Source of the DNA: Dendrolimus kikuchii
Taxonomy: Eukaryota; Arthropoda; Insecta; Lepidoptera; Lasiocampidae
Direction: 5' to 3'
Assembly: GCA_019925095.2 (NCBI GenBank)
Contig: CM034390.1
Location: forward strand, 3,521,501-3,585,500
Length of the DNA: 64,000 nt
Part shown: in pieces, positions 11,227 to 23,700 of the stretch
How positions within the stretch are numbered: the stretch's first letter is position 1
Layout of the letters: each line of letters starts with the position of its first letter
Made by a program: the position numbers and the translations under genes
The notes under the pieces: generated by a model
What the model was told of the DNA's origin: nothing
The model's database searches: none
Seen by the model: the letters and a program-made list of their open reading frames with translations, nothing else

Positions 11227-11949
11227 TTAGGGGGGGGGGGGCGGTGACGGTGGGGAGTCCGTCACCCCGACAGCCGGGGTCGCCACCACCTCCATCGGAA
11301 CCGGGGTACTTACTTCCCCCGCATTCCGCCGGACGGCAGCGGCAGCCGTGGCCGTTTTCGGCCTAACGGCCACTTTTGGTGCCGGTTTGATTGCCGGCGC
11401 CTTGCCTCGGTTGGCCGCTAGCGGTGGACGGAGGGTCGGCGCGGCATTCAGCCGGTCCTCGATTCCGGCGAACCGGGCATCGAGTATGGGGGCGACAACG
11501 TCGATCACGGCCCGCACAAACGCGTCGTGATCGATGCCGCCGGGCCCCGTTGGAGCGGGTGTCGGCGCCACCCCGTTGGCGGCCGCTGGAGCTCGCTCCG
11601 TCCCGACGACGGGAGCCGGTGTCGGCCCTGCTACCGCAGCACGGGCCGGACGCGATTTTTTAACCGCAGCGGGTGCGGCGGGCGGTTCCGGTACCGCCGC
11701 CGCCTCCGCCGTGGCGGCTTGGGCCTTTCGCTTGACGGGTACGGGGGTCGGCGCCGCCATTACAGCAGGCGCCGGCTCCGCAACCGAAGCGGAGGCCTTT
11801 AGGGCCTTACGCATGTCTTCAAACTCCCTGCGGTAGGAGCGGTTTTCCTCCCGCAGCGAGCTTAACTCCATGCGTAGCCTGGCGTTCTCGTTACCGAGCT
11901 TCCAGGCCTCGGATTCCGGAGTTGTATTGTAGGCTACAACTAACGCCAT
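11227..11949 (-). CDS. LINE ORF1, 5' part, with start codon supplied by the flanking repeat
   Basis: 240 codons: a charged, probably coiled-coil segment (KLGNENARLRMELSSLREEN) then a long Ala/Pro-rich region ending in Pro-Pro-Pro and TAA. The LINE itself begins at 11919, so the first ten codons (MALVVAYNTT) come from the target-site duplication and family A repeat, not from the LINE. The stop lies immediately after a run of 12 C (minus strand) and before eight A; the next frame continues as KKK then into the 10011-11204 frame. Confidence 0.8.
   Translation of the reverse strand: MALVVAYNTTPESEAWKLGNENARLRMELSSLREENRSYRREFEDMRKALKASASVAEPAPAVMAAPTPVPVKRKAQAATAEAAAVPEPPAAPAAVKKSRPARAAVAGPTPAPVVGTERAPAAANGVAPTPAPTGPGGIDHDAFVRAVIDVVAPILDARFAGIEDRLNAAPTLRPPLAANRGKAPAIKPAPKVAVRPKTATAAAAVRRNAGEVSTPVPMEVVATPAVGVTDSPPSPPPPP
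11920..11936. repeat. Target-site duplication of the R1-clade LINE, 5' copy
   Basis: agttgtattgtaggcta, identical to 6382-6398. Seventeen bases is within the usual range for target-primed reverse transcription. Confidence 0.9.
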
Positions 11950-12135
11950 TCAACGGAGTTCTTGTGAAAACTCAAAAGGCCACATTTGACTATACAGTTC
12001 ACCTTTCTCACAAAACACATAATTACTACTCAAAAAATATCAATATCCTACAACTATTGGTCATTTTAGAGTAATTTTACACATTTTTAGAAAATAAAAC
12101 TGCACAGCACAACGTCTCCTTTCAGTTCCCGCCAA
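11937..12135 (-). repeat. Family A dispersed repeat, copy 1 (interrupted by the LINE)
   Basis: Reads on the minus strand from gagtttttggcgggaactga to gttagttgtagcctacaata and then into the LINE; the remaining end lies beyond 6382. Similar copies are at 29882-30152 (+), 37477-37745 (-) and 43979-44203 (+). Two of these continue into a shared tail (ggcctagttgccaagccata, then A-rich), so the family is about 270 bp with a poly-A-like end, as in a SINE or an internally deleted LINE. Confidence 0.75.
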
Positions 12136-12299
12136 AAACTCTGAACCATAGATAATTAACGTGAACTGTGAAGTGTCAACGTCAAAGCATAGATAATATC
12201 AGTGCTGCCAGATGACCATGTCAATCAACCTCAAATTTTTTTCAAAGTCCCAAAATAAGCTTTTTGAAAAAATTTTTTTTTACCTATTTTAAAGGAGAA

Positions 12300-12575
12300 A
12301 TACAAAGGCAAAACCACCGTTGTGGCGAAGACGTCACTAATGTCGTCATCATTTTCGCTCACGGAGCGCTCAACGTCCCGTATCCATAGATGGCTTAAGT
12401 AACCGTTTCACTTGAGTTTACGATTGTGACGCCAGCAAACAAGTGGAACGGGAAAAGCGCTCAACGTCCCGTGTCCATAGATGGCTTAAAGAAACGTTTC
12501 ACTTGAGTTTGCGATTATGACGCCAGCAAACAAGTGTAAACGTGGTCGTTGCGAGTCTCTACCGGAAAGTAGGCT
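12300..12575. repeat. MITE-like copy related to 34-834, with internal 90-bp duplication
   Basis: Shares gacgtcactaatg and the cacttgagtttacgattgtg / caagtggaacggg words with 34-834. A 90-bp block is present twice in tandem (about 12366-12455 and 12456-12545), both starting gcgctcaacgtcccgt. Confidence 0.65.
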
Positions 12576-14767
12576 ATAAGATACGACGTATACGATTAAA
12601 GACGGCATAATAAATAAATAACGTAAATGAACAAATGAATTGACACTAAAATGAACTACTGAATTGAAGTATGATTCGCTAGTAAGTAGAATATAATTCT
12701 AAGATAAATTAATAGTAATGTATTATAACTTAGATATAAATTGTAGTGATGAGAATTGTATTTGTGGATGAATTATTGGTACTTAAAAAACTCCAAAATT
12801 TTTCTTAACTAAATTTTTGCCCCCAAATATTCCCCAAAGAATTTACCCCGTGCAATGTCGAAAAACACGAATTCAGGGTACCACCGTTCTGGTAACACTA
12901 GATAGTATACTAATATAAAATAGATGAGCCTTTCTATCAGAAAATATCAAATATCTACCGCCTCACCCATAGATGGTATCTCAATCGGTATTAAACAATC
13001 CTATGGATACTATTACATGGCGTTTCGATCAATAATTCTATAAATTCCACTAGATGGTACTTTTAACTTATTCTAAATTGGTATAAAGATTTAATTTATA
13101 ACAAAGGTAAATGCAAAATAAAAAATGTGTGAGTGATTCACCAAATATAACCATCACTTGTAGTTTACGTTTTGCTCTCTAGATCTCGTCAGCGCGATGT
13201 CATTATTGAAAGACATTGTGTACCGCGCCGTCTTACGTGCACTAAATGGAAACTACTAATAATTTTTTAAACCCTACCTACCTGGATGGCGCTAGTTTGC
13301 ATACATTCTTTATTTTTTGACTATGAAGAGGAGAGCCAATGTAGATACTATCTACGTATGTCACAGATCACATTCACTGATAACATAGGTGCAGGGTCTC
13401 CAGATTGAATATATAAAATACCCTTTTGCCCAAATATAATCTAAAACGGTACTATTTCAGAAACTTGCCCCATACACAATATTGGATGAAAAACTTAAAT
13501 AAGTGCATGTCGGACCACGCTCATTGACGGATCTCTTAGAGGTGATAAGCTTTTGTTATTTTTTTAACCGATTTCACAAAAAGGAGGAGGTTCTCAGTTA
13601 GTGGGCTAATATTTTTTTTATAATTTGACTACAAAAGCAAAAACCATTACAATTATTGTATGCAAACATGTTTTGATTAAAGCAATTTTATGCTATGTCG
13701 AATATTTTATGCTATTGTTAGTAAAGTTAGGGGATAAATTCCCAAATTACCCAGAGCTGAAATTTTCGTCCCCACAAATTCCTCAAGAAATTCTTCTTTT
13801 CAAAAATGTCCCAACCGGGAAATAATTAAAATATATATAGCATCCGTCTATGATTATAATGTAACCAGTTGCTAATTTTATATATAGTGTATTATCTATC
13901 TATAGTAGTTAATATATTATAATAATCACAAAACAAGACGTCCGGTTTGACATTTAAGAAAGTCAACAGAACGTAACTTAAATGAAATCAGCAAAACTGA
14001 AAGCCAATAACAATTAATATATTTAGTTGTTGATAATATACACTTCTTTTACTGGTGCGTTATATAATGTTTTAAAACACATTGCAGTTATTATTTTCCT
14101 TCAAATAAAGAAATTACATGAAATTATAAATAATTCTGTTATGTATGTCGTATTAATTTAAGACGAAATCCCAGAAACAATTACGTTCTAAGGAATCTTA
14201 TTTTTAATTTTAGTGTTGCTACCAAACAAAGGGTTGTTGCATTTCATTAACTTAATTCGATTCAGGAAAAATACTAAATATATTTTTATTCCAAAACCTT
14301 AGATTATTGATGTATTTATACTACAATAATACTATAGCTTGTAAATATAAGTATTGAAAACAAAAATGGTTGAATAAATATGTATATAATTTCAATAGAT
14401 TAATTGTGATGCGTGATAAATGCATGCAGTATGCGAAAGGCGATGTAAGACAAAATTTTCGGGCTCCAAATCGAATTTTTGAGGTATTCATGTGACATAA
14501 AAAGTAATTAACTTGAAATAAATCAACCGATCTGAAAGTCCTATAAGTTTTTAATCGATTTTTCATATTAATCAGTTTACATGGTTAACGATTTGATGGT
14601 GTCAATCCCTAAATATAATGTAAATTTGTAATGAGAACTGTCAAATCGGGTATTAGTTCAAATTCGTGAAAATTTTATAACTCCTATATTTAAGCAAAAC
14701 AATCCCTTCATAATCATTATATTTCTACAAGATATTAGATTTTTCTTGCCCGTTTTCAATTGAAAAC
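12576..14767. other. AT-rich intergenic stretch upstream of METTL13
   Basis: No gene supported. 13560-13600 (ttaaccgatttcacaaaaaggaggaggttctc) resembles a widespread lepidopteran dispersed repeat. The METTL13 promoter should lie in the last few hundred bases, but I see no clear TATA box or initiator. Confidence 0.5.
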
Positions 14768-17700
14768 ATGAATCTTTTACCTAAAAGCCACAAGGAATTC
14801 AGCGACAAGGACTATTGGAATAAATTCTTTAAGAAACGCGGTAATAAAGCATTTGAGTGGTAGGTTACTTTATTTTATTTACCTATTGCACACTTTTTCA
14901 GACTGTAAGTAATTAAATGTGTATTATTTTAAAAAGGTATGGAGAATATTTGGAACTATGTTCACACCTTCACAAGTACATAAAGCTGAAAGACGTAATA
15001 CTAATACCGGGCTGTGGTAACTCAAGTTTGAGTGCGGATCTGTATGATGTTGGATATGAAAATATTACAAATATAGATGTTTCTGAGGTGGTCATAAAGC
15101 AAATGAAGGCAACTAACGCTCAAAGAGCTAATATGAAGTTCCTTTGCATGGATGCAATGGCCATGAAGTTCGAAAACGAGCAATTTAATGTTGTTCTCGA
15201 CAAAGGCACATTAGATGCACTTATGCCAGATAACGAAGAAGAGACAAATGTAGCCATAGATAAGTATTTTTCAGAAATTAAAAGAGTTCTAAAACTTGGA
15301 GGTCGATTTGTTTGCATATCTTTATTACAAAGCCATATACTAACAAAGTTATTGGAATCATTTTGTGATAAGTCTTGGATGTTTAGAGTGGTGAGATGCC
15401 ATGAAGCCGAGGAGAAAAATTCTGAGAACGGTGATGGAATGACCCTGCCTGTGTTTGTTGTTGTGGCTACTAAGTTTAAGGAAATGCCTCAACAGGTTAG
15501 AATTGCTTTAAAATAATTCATACATTAATTTCATATACATTTTCTAATACAAACAATATGTTGAGTCTATGAAATTTCACAAAGCAAGTACACTAAAAAT
15601 ATGAAAACAACTTTTGGATGGATATAAATAACTGCTGGTGGACTAACTTAGAAAAACTACATCTATATATTATAAATAAACAAAGTTATTAATAATATAT
15701 CTGATTAAAGACCAAGTAACAAATCACTGCCAGAGTTAGTTTGCCCAGAGGGCTGGCTGCATTGCCTTGGTATATGGCAATGCTTATTTGCTGGGTGAGA
15801 GATGAGCCAGGCTTTTGATATAAAACTATATGTAGTATATGGGCTGAAAAAAAATATGACTTAAATATTGTTCGAAAAATTTGTAGATACTGGAAGTTTG
15901 TATGGCTGGTGATAAAATGCTGAGATTGCAGACAGTGGAAGAGCTTCAAAGTCGTGTAAAATCTGCCCAGGATGCAGCATTCGTCACAAATGGCTTAGCA
16001 AGGACTAATCTCGAAGATGACGATGAGGTTATAATTTAATTAAAAATGTTTAACCAATGGTTCATTTGAAGTGACCTTTTTAAATATTTTTCTTGTAATA
16101 TATAACAGGAGAGAGGTTCTTTAATGTATGGCTTACCTCTACACTCAAATTCTCTTCACAACACCTCTGCTTAAAGTGTAACCACTGATTTTAGAAGAAA
16201 ATGAAATTGTATCAAAAATGGTCCACTAAAAGGAAAACTTTTGTTGAGGTTTAATATGCACAACACTGGGAATAAATAGTGTATGAATATATGTTACTCA
16301 TTAAAAATGCCCAATGTTGCATCAATTATCAACAGTCATTTCATATGGGATTTTAATCTAGCCAATACTGTGAAACAAGGGGGTGACGGCTTACCAACAA
16401 CAACAACACATGCAGATCCCTTTCTTGGCCAAGGGAATGTTGCCCTCAATAATGTCTTAAAGTCCACTAATAATAATATCATAATTTAATAACTGTATTT
16501 TGATAAGAAATTCTTATCGATTTTCATAGATATAGTGCATGTTTAATATGACTTCCTTTTTGCTATTATATTTTGATATTGTTTATTAAAAAAAAGTTCA
16601 CAGAGGTCTTGACTGGATAACAAAAATTTTACCAGGTATAATGACAGCACATTAATATCCCACTGCTGGGTTCCCACTATAGGAAAATGGACAGTATACC
16701 CGCCACTCTTGTCCAAGGCGGCTTAGCCGGTTTGACACATCGGTTATCTCAAAGTGCAGGTTGTTAGCACATGGTAATTGTAGCTTTAATCACATTAGGT
16801 CAGGTTGTCAAATTGCCTAAGAGGTGCATTTGTTCTGGCCAGGATTCAAATCCACACCCTTAAAGTTTGGGAGGCATGCGCTAGCCAGTATGCTACCACA
16901 AAATCCTAGCAAGCAGCTATAATGTACAAAATCTAAAACTTATAATCTTTTAACTGAGTTCTATACTATAATTATTTTTATTTCTGCTTCAGGTAGTTTT
17001 AGACCTGATGCAGCCAGGTGACGACTCTCCCAGATATACCCTGTACATAGTGGACCAAAGAAGATCACAGGCAATCAACAAATATGCAGTGTTCATTGTA
17101 CCACAGGGCAGGTAATAATAATAACAACGCTATTGATTTCAGGTAGCGACCCATAATGATTTACAAGTATGAAAGATATATCACCTTTGCTTTAATAAGG
17201 CAACCAAATATTTTTTTATTTGATTGACTCACGTTCCGATCCGTTCAATCGATGTTCCGATGTCTCGCGACTGAATAGTCTTGAAGCCTCACGTCTTGTT
17301 GCTCCACCGTGTCGTTGTCGCGCAGTCTGAATGCCCTTTTGATCCCTTTGCTCTCTTCTCTTTGCTTTCGCTTCGTAAGCCCGTGCGAGTCTGACTCTAT
17401 GAGCAGATTGTCGCGCTTATATATCCGTTCGACAATCTAGAATGAACCCTATTACGTCATTCACTATATATCTATCCTTGTCCAACAAGTCTTTGTTACT
17501 TACTACGAGTTTCCAGTTTCATCCCAAGTATATCTATCTCAGTTTAACGTGTATCTGGCCCTATATTTCTATCCTGCTCATTATATTTAAACACTATTCT
17601 CATACAGATAGAGTTTGATTTGAAGTTTTTCGTTACTACTTCAAATTTCGTGTTTTCAAGCTTAAATCCCTAATAATATTATCAAATGCAAAAGTAACTC

Positions 17701-20700
17701 TGACTGTCTGTCTGTTATGCTTTCACGAAAAAACTATTGTATCGATTTGGTTGAAATTCGGTATATATGCAATTTTAACACCGAGGGTAGACAAAGGATC
17801 CTTTTCATCCCGGATAATAGGATAGATTTATGCAAAGGTTATCCCAGAAAGTAGGAGGTTTTTTTTTTGTGATTTGCCATTTTCGTCAATTCAATCATTT
17901 TGGCCATTTCGGTCACTTGGGTCAATGCGGTCATTGCGGCCATTTCGGTAATTCCAGCCATTACGGCCATTTCAATCATTTCGGCCACAACGGTCATCGG
18001 TAATCTCGACCATTTTTGTCATTTATGTAGTTTACAGATAGACAAAACTAGAAAAGGTTGAAATAGAAGATTAAAGTTTGTATGGTAGACAAATGATTTC
18101 TCAAGTTTATAGATATAAAAATTTATCATCTATAAGAAAATGCAGCAACCTTAAGTTGGTTTTACATACTTTAGCTTTCGCTTTCCACTTGCCTGCTTGT
18201 TGGCGTGGTATTTCACGTAGTTTAAAGGAGGCATAAGGGATACTTACTAAACATTATCTCTTAATCATAATGTAGCCCAAGAAGGCAAAATCAACGTGGC
18301 ATATTTTATACTCTCATTGACCTTGGTTTGCCTTTGCTACTTAAAATGTCTATACTCTGATTTTTATTTACCCGGACTAAAATGACAGTTGTGATTGACC
18401 TTTTTTTTATGTTCCAAGCTTGGACCAACTCACTACTATGAGTTGAATCTTATAGAAATTCTACAAGGATTCAAGTCACAGTGGTGAGTTGTTGATTCAA
18501 CTGACACCACTTACTAATGAATAAAAAAAAAATGTTGACAGCAGCTGTCATTTTAGTCCAGGTTAATTAAAAATCAGAATATAGTAATGTAAGGTTTTAG
18601 GAGATTTTGTGACTTTGTGTCCCATTTTGGTAACAATGGAACCACCACGTTAATTTGTTTTTGTCAATAGTCAATCAATAAATAGTTTCGATTTGATACT
18701 TGACAAAAGCGATTTTATCCATTCCCATGATCCTTAAATAAATAAGAGTTTGAGGATAGCGAGAAAGAGTGACAATGATGATATATGCAAGCTTATTAGA
18801 GTCAATGTCTCCGGAACAACAATATTATTGTACTATGTAAATAATGTTATTATTAAACAAGCGCGCTATTTTCCGCCCCGCGGTGTAAACAAATGTGGGC
18901 GGATGCTAATTCTAGTTTAGCGCTGAATGGTTTGTTTTGAAAACGCATATTTTTTATTAAAAAAAAGTTTTTTCCTCATGGTTCTTGAATGGGGGAGTGA
19001 TTTGAAATTATCAATGAATTGGTTAATTAGTGACAAAACTGGTCCTTGTTACTGTAAACCTAAATTGAATGATTTTGATTTCATGGAATACCGTCGTGAC
19101 CTTTCAGTTTAAGTACTTTAATTATAAATGATTGTAATATATTAAATGACTGTAAATTATTTTTCATGTCATTTACGAAGTCATGTATAAATTGTTTAAA
19201 AGTTAAAAATGACGCACCATACCAACGCGACGTGCGGAAACTAGCTACTTAGATGAATGGTCAAAAAATAATAAGAATTCCACCAAGGAGTTTCACATTA
19301 CGAAAGAAATAAGCTGAATAATCGAACCTCCTTGGAAGCGCTTTTGTTCAATACATTTGTCTCACTTTAATACTAAAGCGAAAATGAGACGAAAGATGTT
19401 GTAGTCGTTCTAATTTTCACCATGCATATGTGACGCCATTTGCAAATGTGCATCACTTTCATATTAGAAATGTCAAAGATTGTTGCAAAATTTTGTCTGA
19501 TATTTATGTTTGTATCATTACCTATTGTATTATTTTCGCACAAATGTGTTGAAAACGTTTTATGACACACGTGCGGTTGTTGGTTTTTACAAACTCGTGA
19601 CTATGGTAAGCTCCGGTTACATTTGTCTATTCGTTTGTAAAAACCAACTTACGAGATAAGCCACTCCTTTCCGTGCCCACTTCGCTAGGCGCTCTCCGAG
19701 ATAAGCCACGCATTCCCGTCCCCACTTCGCTAGGCGCTATTCAAGATAACCCACTTCTACCCGTGCCCACTTCGCTAGGCAATACTCGAGATAACCTACT
19801 CCTTCCCGTGCCCACTTCGCTAGTAAGCCACTCCTTTCCGTGCCCACTTCGCTAGGCGCTACTCGAGATAATCCACTCCTTCCCGTGCTCATTTCGCTAG
19901 GCGCTACTCGAGATAATCCACTCATTCCCGTGCCCACTTCGCTAGGCGCTACTCGAGATAAGCCACTCCTTCCCGTGCCCACTTCGCTAGGCGCTACTCG
20001 AGATAATCCACTCCTTCCCGTGCCCACTTCGCTAGGCGCTACTCGAGATAAGCCACTCCTTCCCGTGCCCACTTCGCTAGGCGCTACTCGAGATAAGCCA
20101 CTCCTTCCCGTGCCCACTTCGCTAGGCGCTACTCGAGATAAGCCACTCCTTTCCGTGCCCACTTCGCTAGGCGCTACTCGAGATAATCCACTCCTTCCCG
20201 TGTCCACTTCGCTAGGCACTACTCGAGATAACCCACTCCTTCCCGTGCCCACTTCGCCAGGCGCTACTCGAGATAAGCCACTCCTTCCCGTGCCCACTTC
20301 GCTAGGCGCTACTCGAGATAAGCCACTCCTTCCCGTGCCCACTTCGCTAGGCGCTACTCGAGATAAGCCACTCCTTCCCGTGCCCACTTCGCTAGGCGCT
20401 TCTCGAGATAATCCACTCCTTCCCGTGCCCACTTCGCTAGGCGCTACTCGAGATAAGCCACTCCTTCCCGTGCCCACTTCGCTAGGCGCTACTCGAGATA
20501 AGCCACTCCTTCCCGTGCCCACTTCGCTAGGCGCTACTCGAGATAAGCCACTCCTTCCCGTGCCCACTTCGCTAGGCGCTACTCGAGATAAGCCACTCCT
20601 TCCCGTGCCCACTTCGCTAGGCGCTACTCGAGATAAGCCACTCCTTCCCGTGCCCACTTCGCTAGGCGCTACTCGAGATAATCCACTCCTTCCCGTGTCC

Positions 20701-23700
20701 ACTTCGCTAGGCACTACTCGAGATAACCCACTCCTTCCCGTGCCCACTTCGCCAGGCGCTACTCGAGATAATCCACTCCTTCCCGTGCTCATTTCGCTAG
20801 GCGCTACTCTAGATAGCCACTCCTTCCCGTGCCCACTTCGCTAGGCGCTACTCGAGATAAGCCACTCCTTCCCGTGCCCACTCCTTCCCGTGCCCACTTC
20901 GCCAGGCGCTACTCGAAATAATCCACTCCTTCCCGTGCCCATTTCGCTAGGCGCTACTCTAGATAGCCACTCCTTCCCGTGCCCACTTCGCTGGGCGCTA
21001 ATCGAGATAAGCCAACGTATAATTGCCCACGGGAAAACCAGTCCTTTCTCAAGTCAATGTCCACCAGAGAGAATGTTTGACCCTGGGACTTATTTATTGT
21101 TTAGTCAACGCACGCCGACAAACCAACATAGCAGCCCGTTTTTCACGTAATTGATATTTCACATTTAAAAACCTAGTCGCAATTAAATATAACCTACCGC
21201 ACTCAGGGATAGTGTAGCTTAATTGAGTTTGAAAGAATTTTCGTAATCGGTTCAGTAGTTCAAGAGATTCCTTCCTACAAACTTGTAAATTTTATCTATT
21301 TATAATATTAGTATAGATACAATAGGCCATCTTCTCGCCACTTGCGATCTCCAGACTGTCCTGCAGACTTAATAATATAAATACAAATTTCTCAATATTT
21401 ACTACATTTTCAACATTTAGGTTTGAACCCACATCATTGAAATGCGACGTAGATGCCTTAGTAACTAAGTTACCGCGACTTGGAAATCGATGTAGATAAA
21501 GCTATTTTTATCATCAACAATTTGCCAACTTGATACATAGTAATAATACTGTTTATTTATATTTACTTTCTAAATATAACTGGCAACCAGGCATAATAAA
21601 AGCCGTGCTGCATCCACGTTATTCCAGAAAGTGTTTATTATTTTTGGACGGGTGCCCGCCACACCCTCGCGATCACACGGCCCGTATAAAGTGCAACTCG
21701 AAAACATTAATCGTATAGACAGACGTGCCTAAGTTGGAAGTGTTGTGCGAATTAAAAAAAAAAAATAAGTTTGAAGTGTGGATTTGGTATTATTCATTCG
21801 AAGACCAGAGGTAGGGAGTTCTTGTTGGTGTTTAAAGGGATACGATTTAATTAGAAATATTTCTTTTCCTGTATGCAGATTTTTTTTTTTTTAAATAAAT
21901 TGTTGGGAGTTTATTTAAATCAAAGTTTATTGTGAGGTAAAAGGGTACGCACCTTGCACAAATTTGTCGTGTCCTTCGATAGCTATGAGCAGGCACCAGT
22001 AGAAACACTCTCACATCTTCTAAGTTTAATATATATAAATTTTATACACGTCGCGGCGCGGATGGATTGATTTTGAGATTTAATTTTTAAATATTTTTGA
22101 GTAGAAACTTTTAGTACGTGTACGTGCGTAGCGAGCGGATTTGGCAAAACGTCTCGTTTTTTGAAAAATGGCGCGGGGTAGAGGGGAGAGATTATGGATA
22201 TGGAGTGGGAAGGAATGAATGGCGCGTACATTGATCATATTAATACGTGAAGCAAAAACTTTGTACCCCTTTTTACGAAAATTGCGCGGACGGAGGAGTA
22301 TGAAATTTCGCACACTTATAGTTTATATAGAGAAGGAGTGTAGAATGCTAATATTCTTTTTAAATTATGCGTAAAAAGTACATTAAATCAATAAATAAAA
22401 TGTTGAAAAATAATTTTTTTTTTCTTCCAAGTACACTATTTTTTCCCCACTTAAAAAATGTAATACGTTATTTTTCTCAAAAATAGTTGGCAACCCTAGT
22501 TACGGCTCGCAGATAATTACGCGGCTTAATATACATTACTATTACTAATCACGACGTTTATATGATCTAAGCTAACCACATAATACATCTTAGCCTACAC
22601 TTGGATTCTATTAGTTAATAACTAACTTAACTACGCTTTAACGGTTTTAAGCTCGGTAGTTTATCGATTTTTATGATGCCGACGTTTCGGCCACTTTTCA
22701 GTAGCCGTGATCACGGAAGACAAAGATTGCAAGTGTCAATGAGTATTGTTAAAGTTTTATTCAGCCTACCGCCAACTTGTCCATTTTAATTATTTAGTTT
22801 TAATTTTGTTTATGGTTATTATTTACTCTATGGGAGCCTAATCTAATTTACCACCGCTTCGCAACATGTTATGGTTGGAAGAGAAGAAGCGGCGCAAGAG
22901 ACTCTTCAGCAAACATGCCTAGCTCTAATAATTTTGTATAATACTAACTGCGCCCGCGGTCCCGCGTGGTGATGGAAAATCGTTATTATTTGGATAATTC
23001 ACACTATATCTTTATAAATTATAGCCTATGTGTTATCCTGACGTGTAAGCTATGTTATTGTAAAGTTTCCTCAAAATCCATTCACTAGTTTTTGCGTGAA
23101 AGAGTAACAAACATACATCTGTACATTCTTACAAACTTTCGCGTTTATAATATTTATAGAGATTAAAGTGGGTGAAAGGAAAAATAAAATAAATTATCTA
23201 TATATTATAACAGAAGGTGATGTCAGGAGCCTTAAGAACAGACGAGCTTGCATGACAAGAGTTATGAATGTCAAAGAGGCAAGTGAGGTGTGTAAGAATA
23301 AGCCAAAATGGCACTCTGTTGTTCGTGCCTACCCCGCAAGGGAACTGGCGTGAAGTTATGTATGTATGTATGTATGTATATATTATATATAGTTATATCC
23401 TTTTTTTAAATTCCAGAGAATCAGAGTGGTTGTTCGGCACACCTGCCGGCAGGAGGCAGCTCCAGGACTCTGCCAGGTTCGGGAGGCTGGTGGTGGCTGT
23501 GCTAAGACGAGGACACCACTTCGACAGCCTCGACGGTGTTAAAGAGGAATTGGCGCACAGTGCCAAGATGCTCATACCGAATGGGTTTAGTGGCCAGGTT
23601 GGACTAATCTATAATATCCTAATCATGCCGTGTCTGTAGAATAGAATATTCTTTATTGCACACAAGAAAATAATACACATGAGTTAACAATCATATGACT

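Larger units (their letters stand above)
6399..11919 (-). mobile_element. R1-clade non-LTR retrotransposon, 5'-truncated, with poly-A tail
   Basis: About 5.5 kb. Order on the minus strand: ORF1 (gag with zinc knuckles), overlapping ORF2 (APE endonuclease plus reverse transcriptase), 3' UTR (6438-6841) and A39 tail (6399-6437). A 17-bp target-site duplication flanks it (6382-6398 and 11920-11936). GC content is much higher than the surrounding DNA. The 5' junction falls inside ORF1, so the true 5' UTR and the ORF1 start are missing. The APE-type endonuclease, overlapping ORFs and the C-terminal CCHC after the RT fit the R1 clade; the exact family (R1, Waldo, TRAS, SART-like) is not decided. 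The insertion is in an older dispersed repeat, not in rDNA or TTAGG arrays. Confidence 0.9.

Noticed and set aside
16715..16905. tRNA gene on the minus strand
   Set aside because: Boxes A and B are present but the rest does not fold as a tRNA; it fits a SINE head.
18927..19112. 61-codon plus strand frame in METTL13 intron 4
   Set aside because: No recognised motif, no splice context; likely chance.
19840..20844. 334-codon plus strand frame and 351-codon minus strand frame in the 45-bp array
   Set aside because: Both follow from a repeat length divisible by three; the minus strand frame is a relic of helicase codons, not a gene in its own right.
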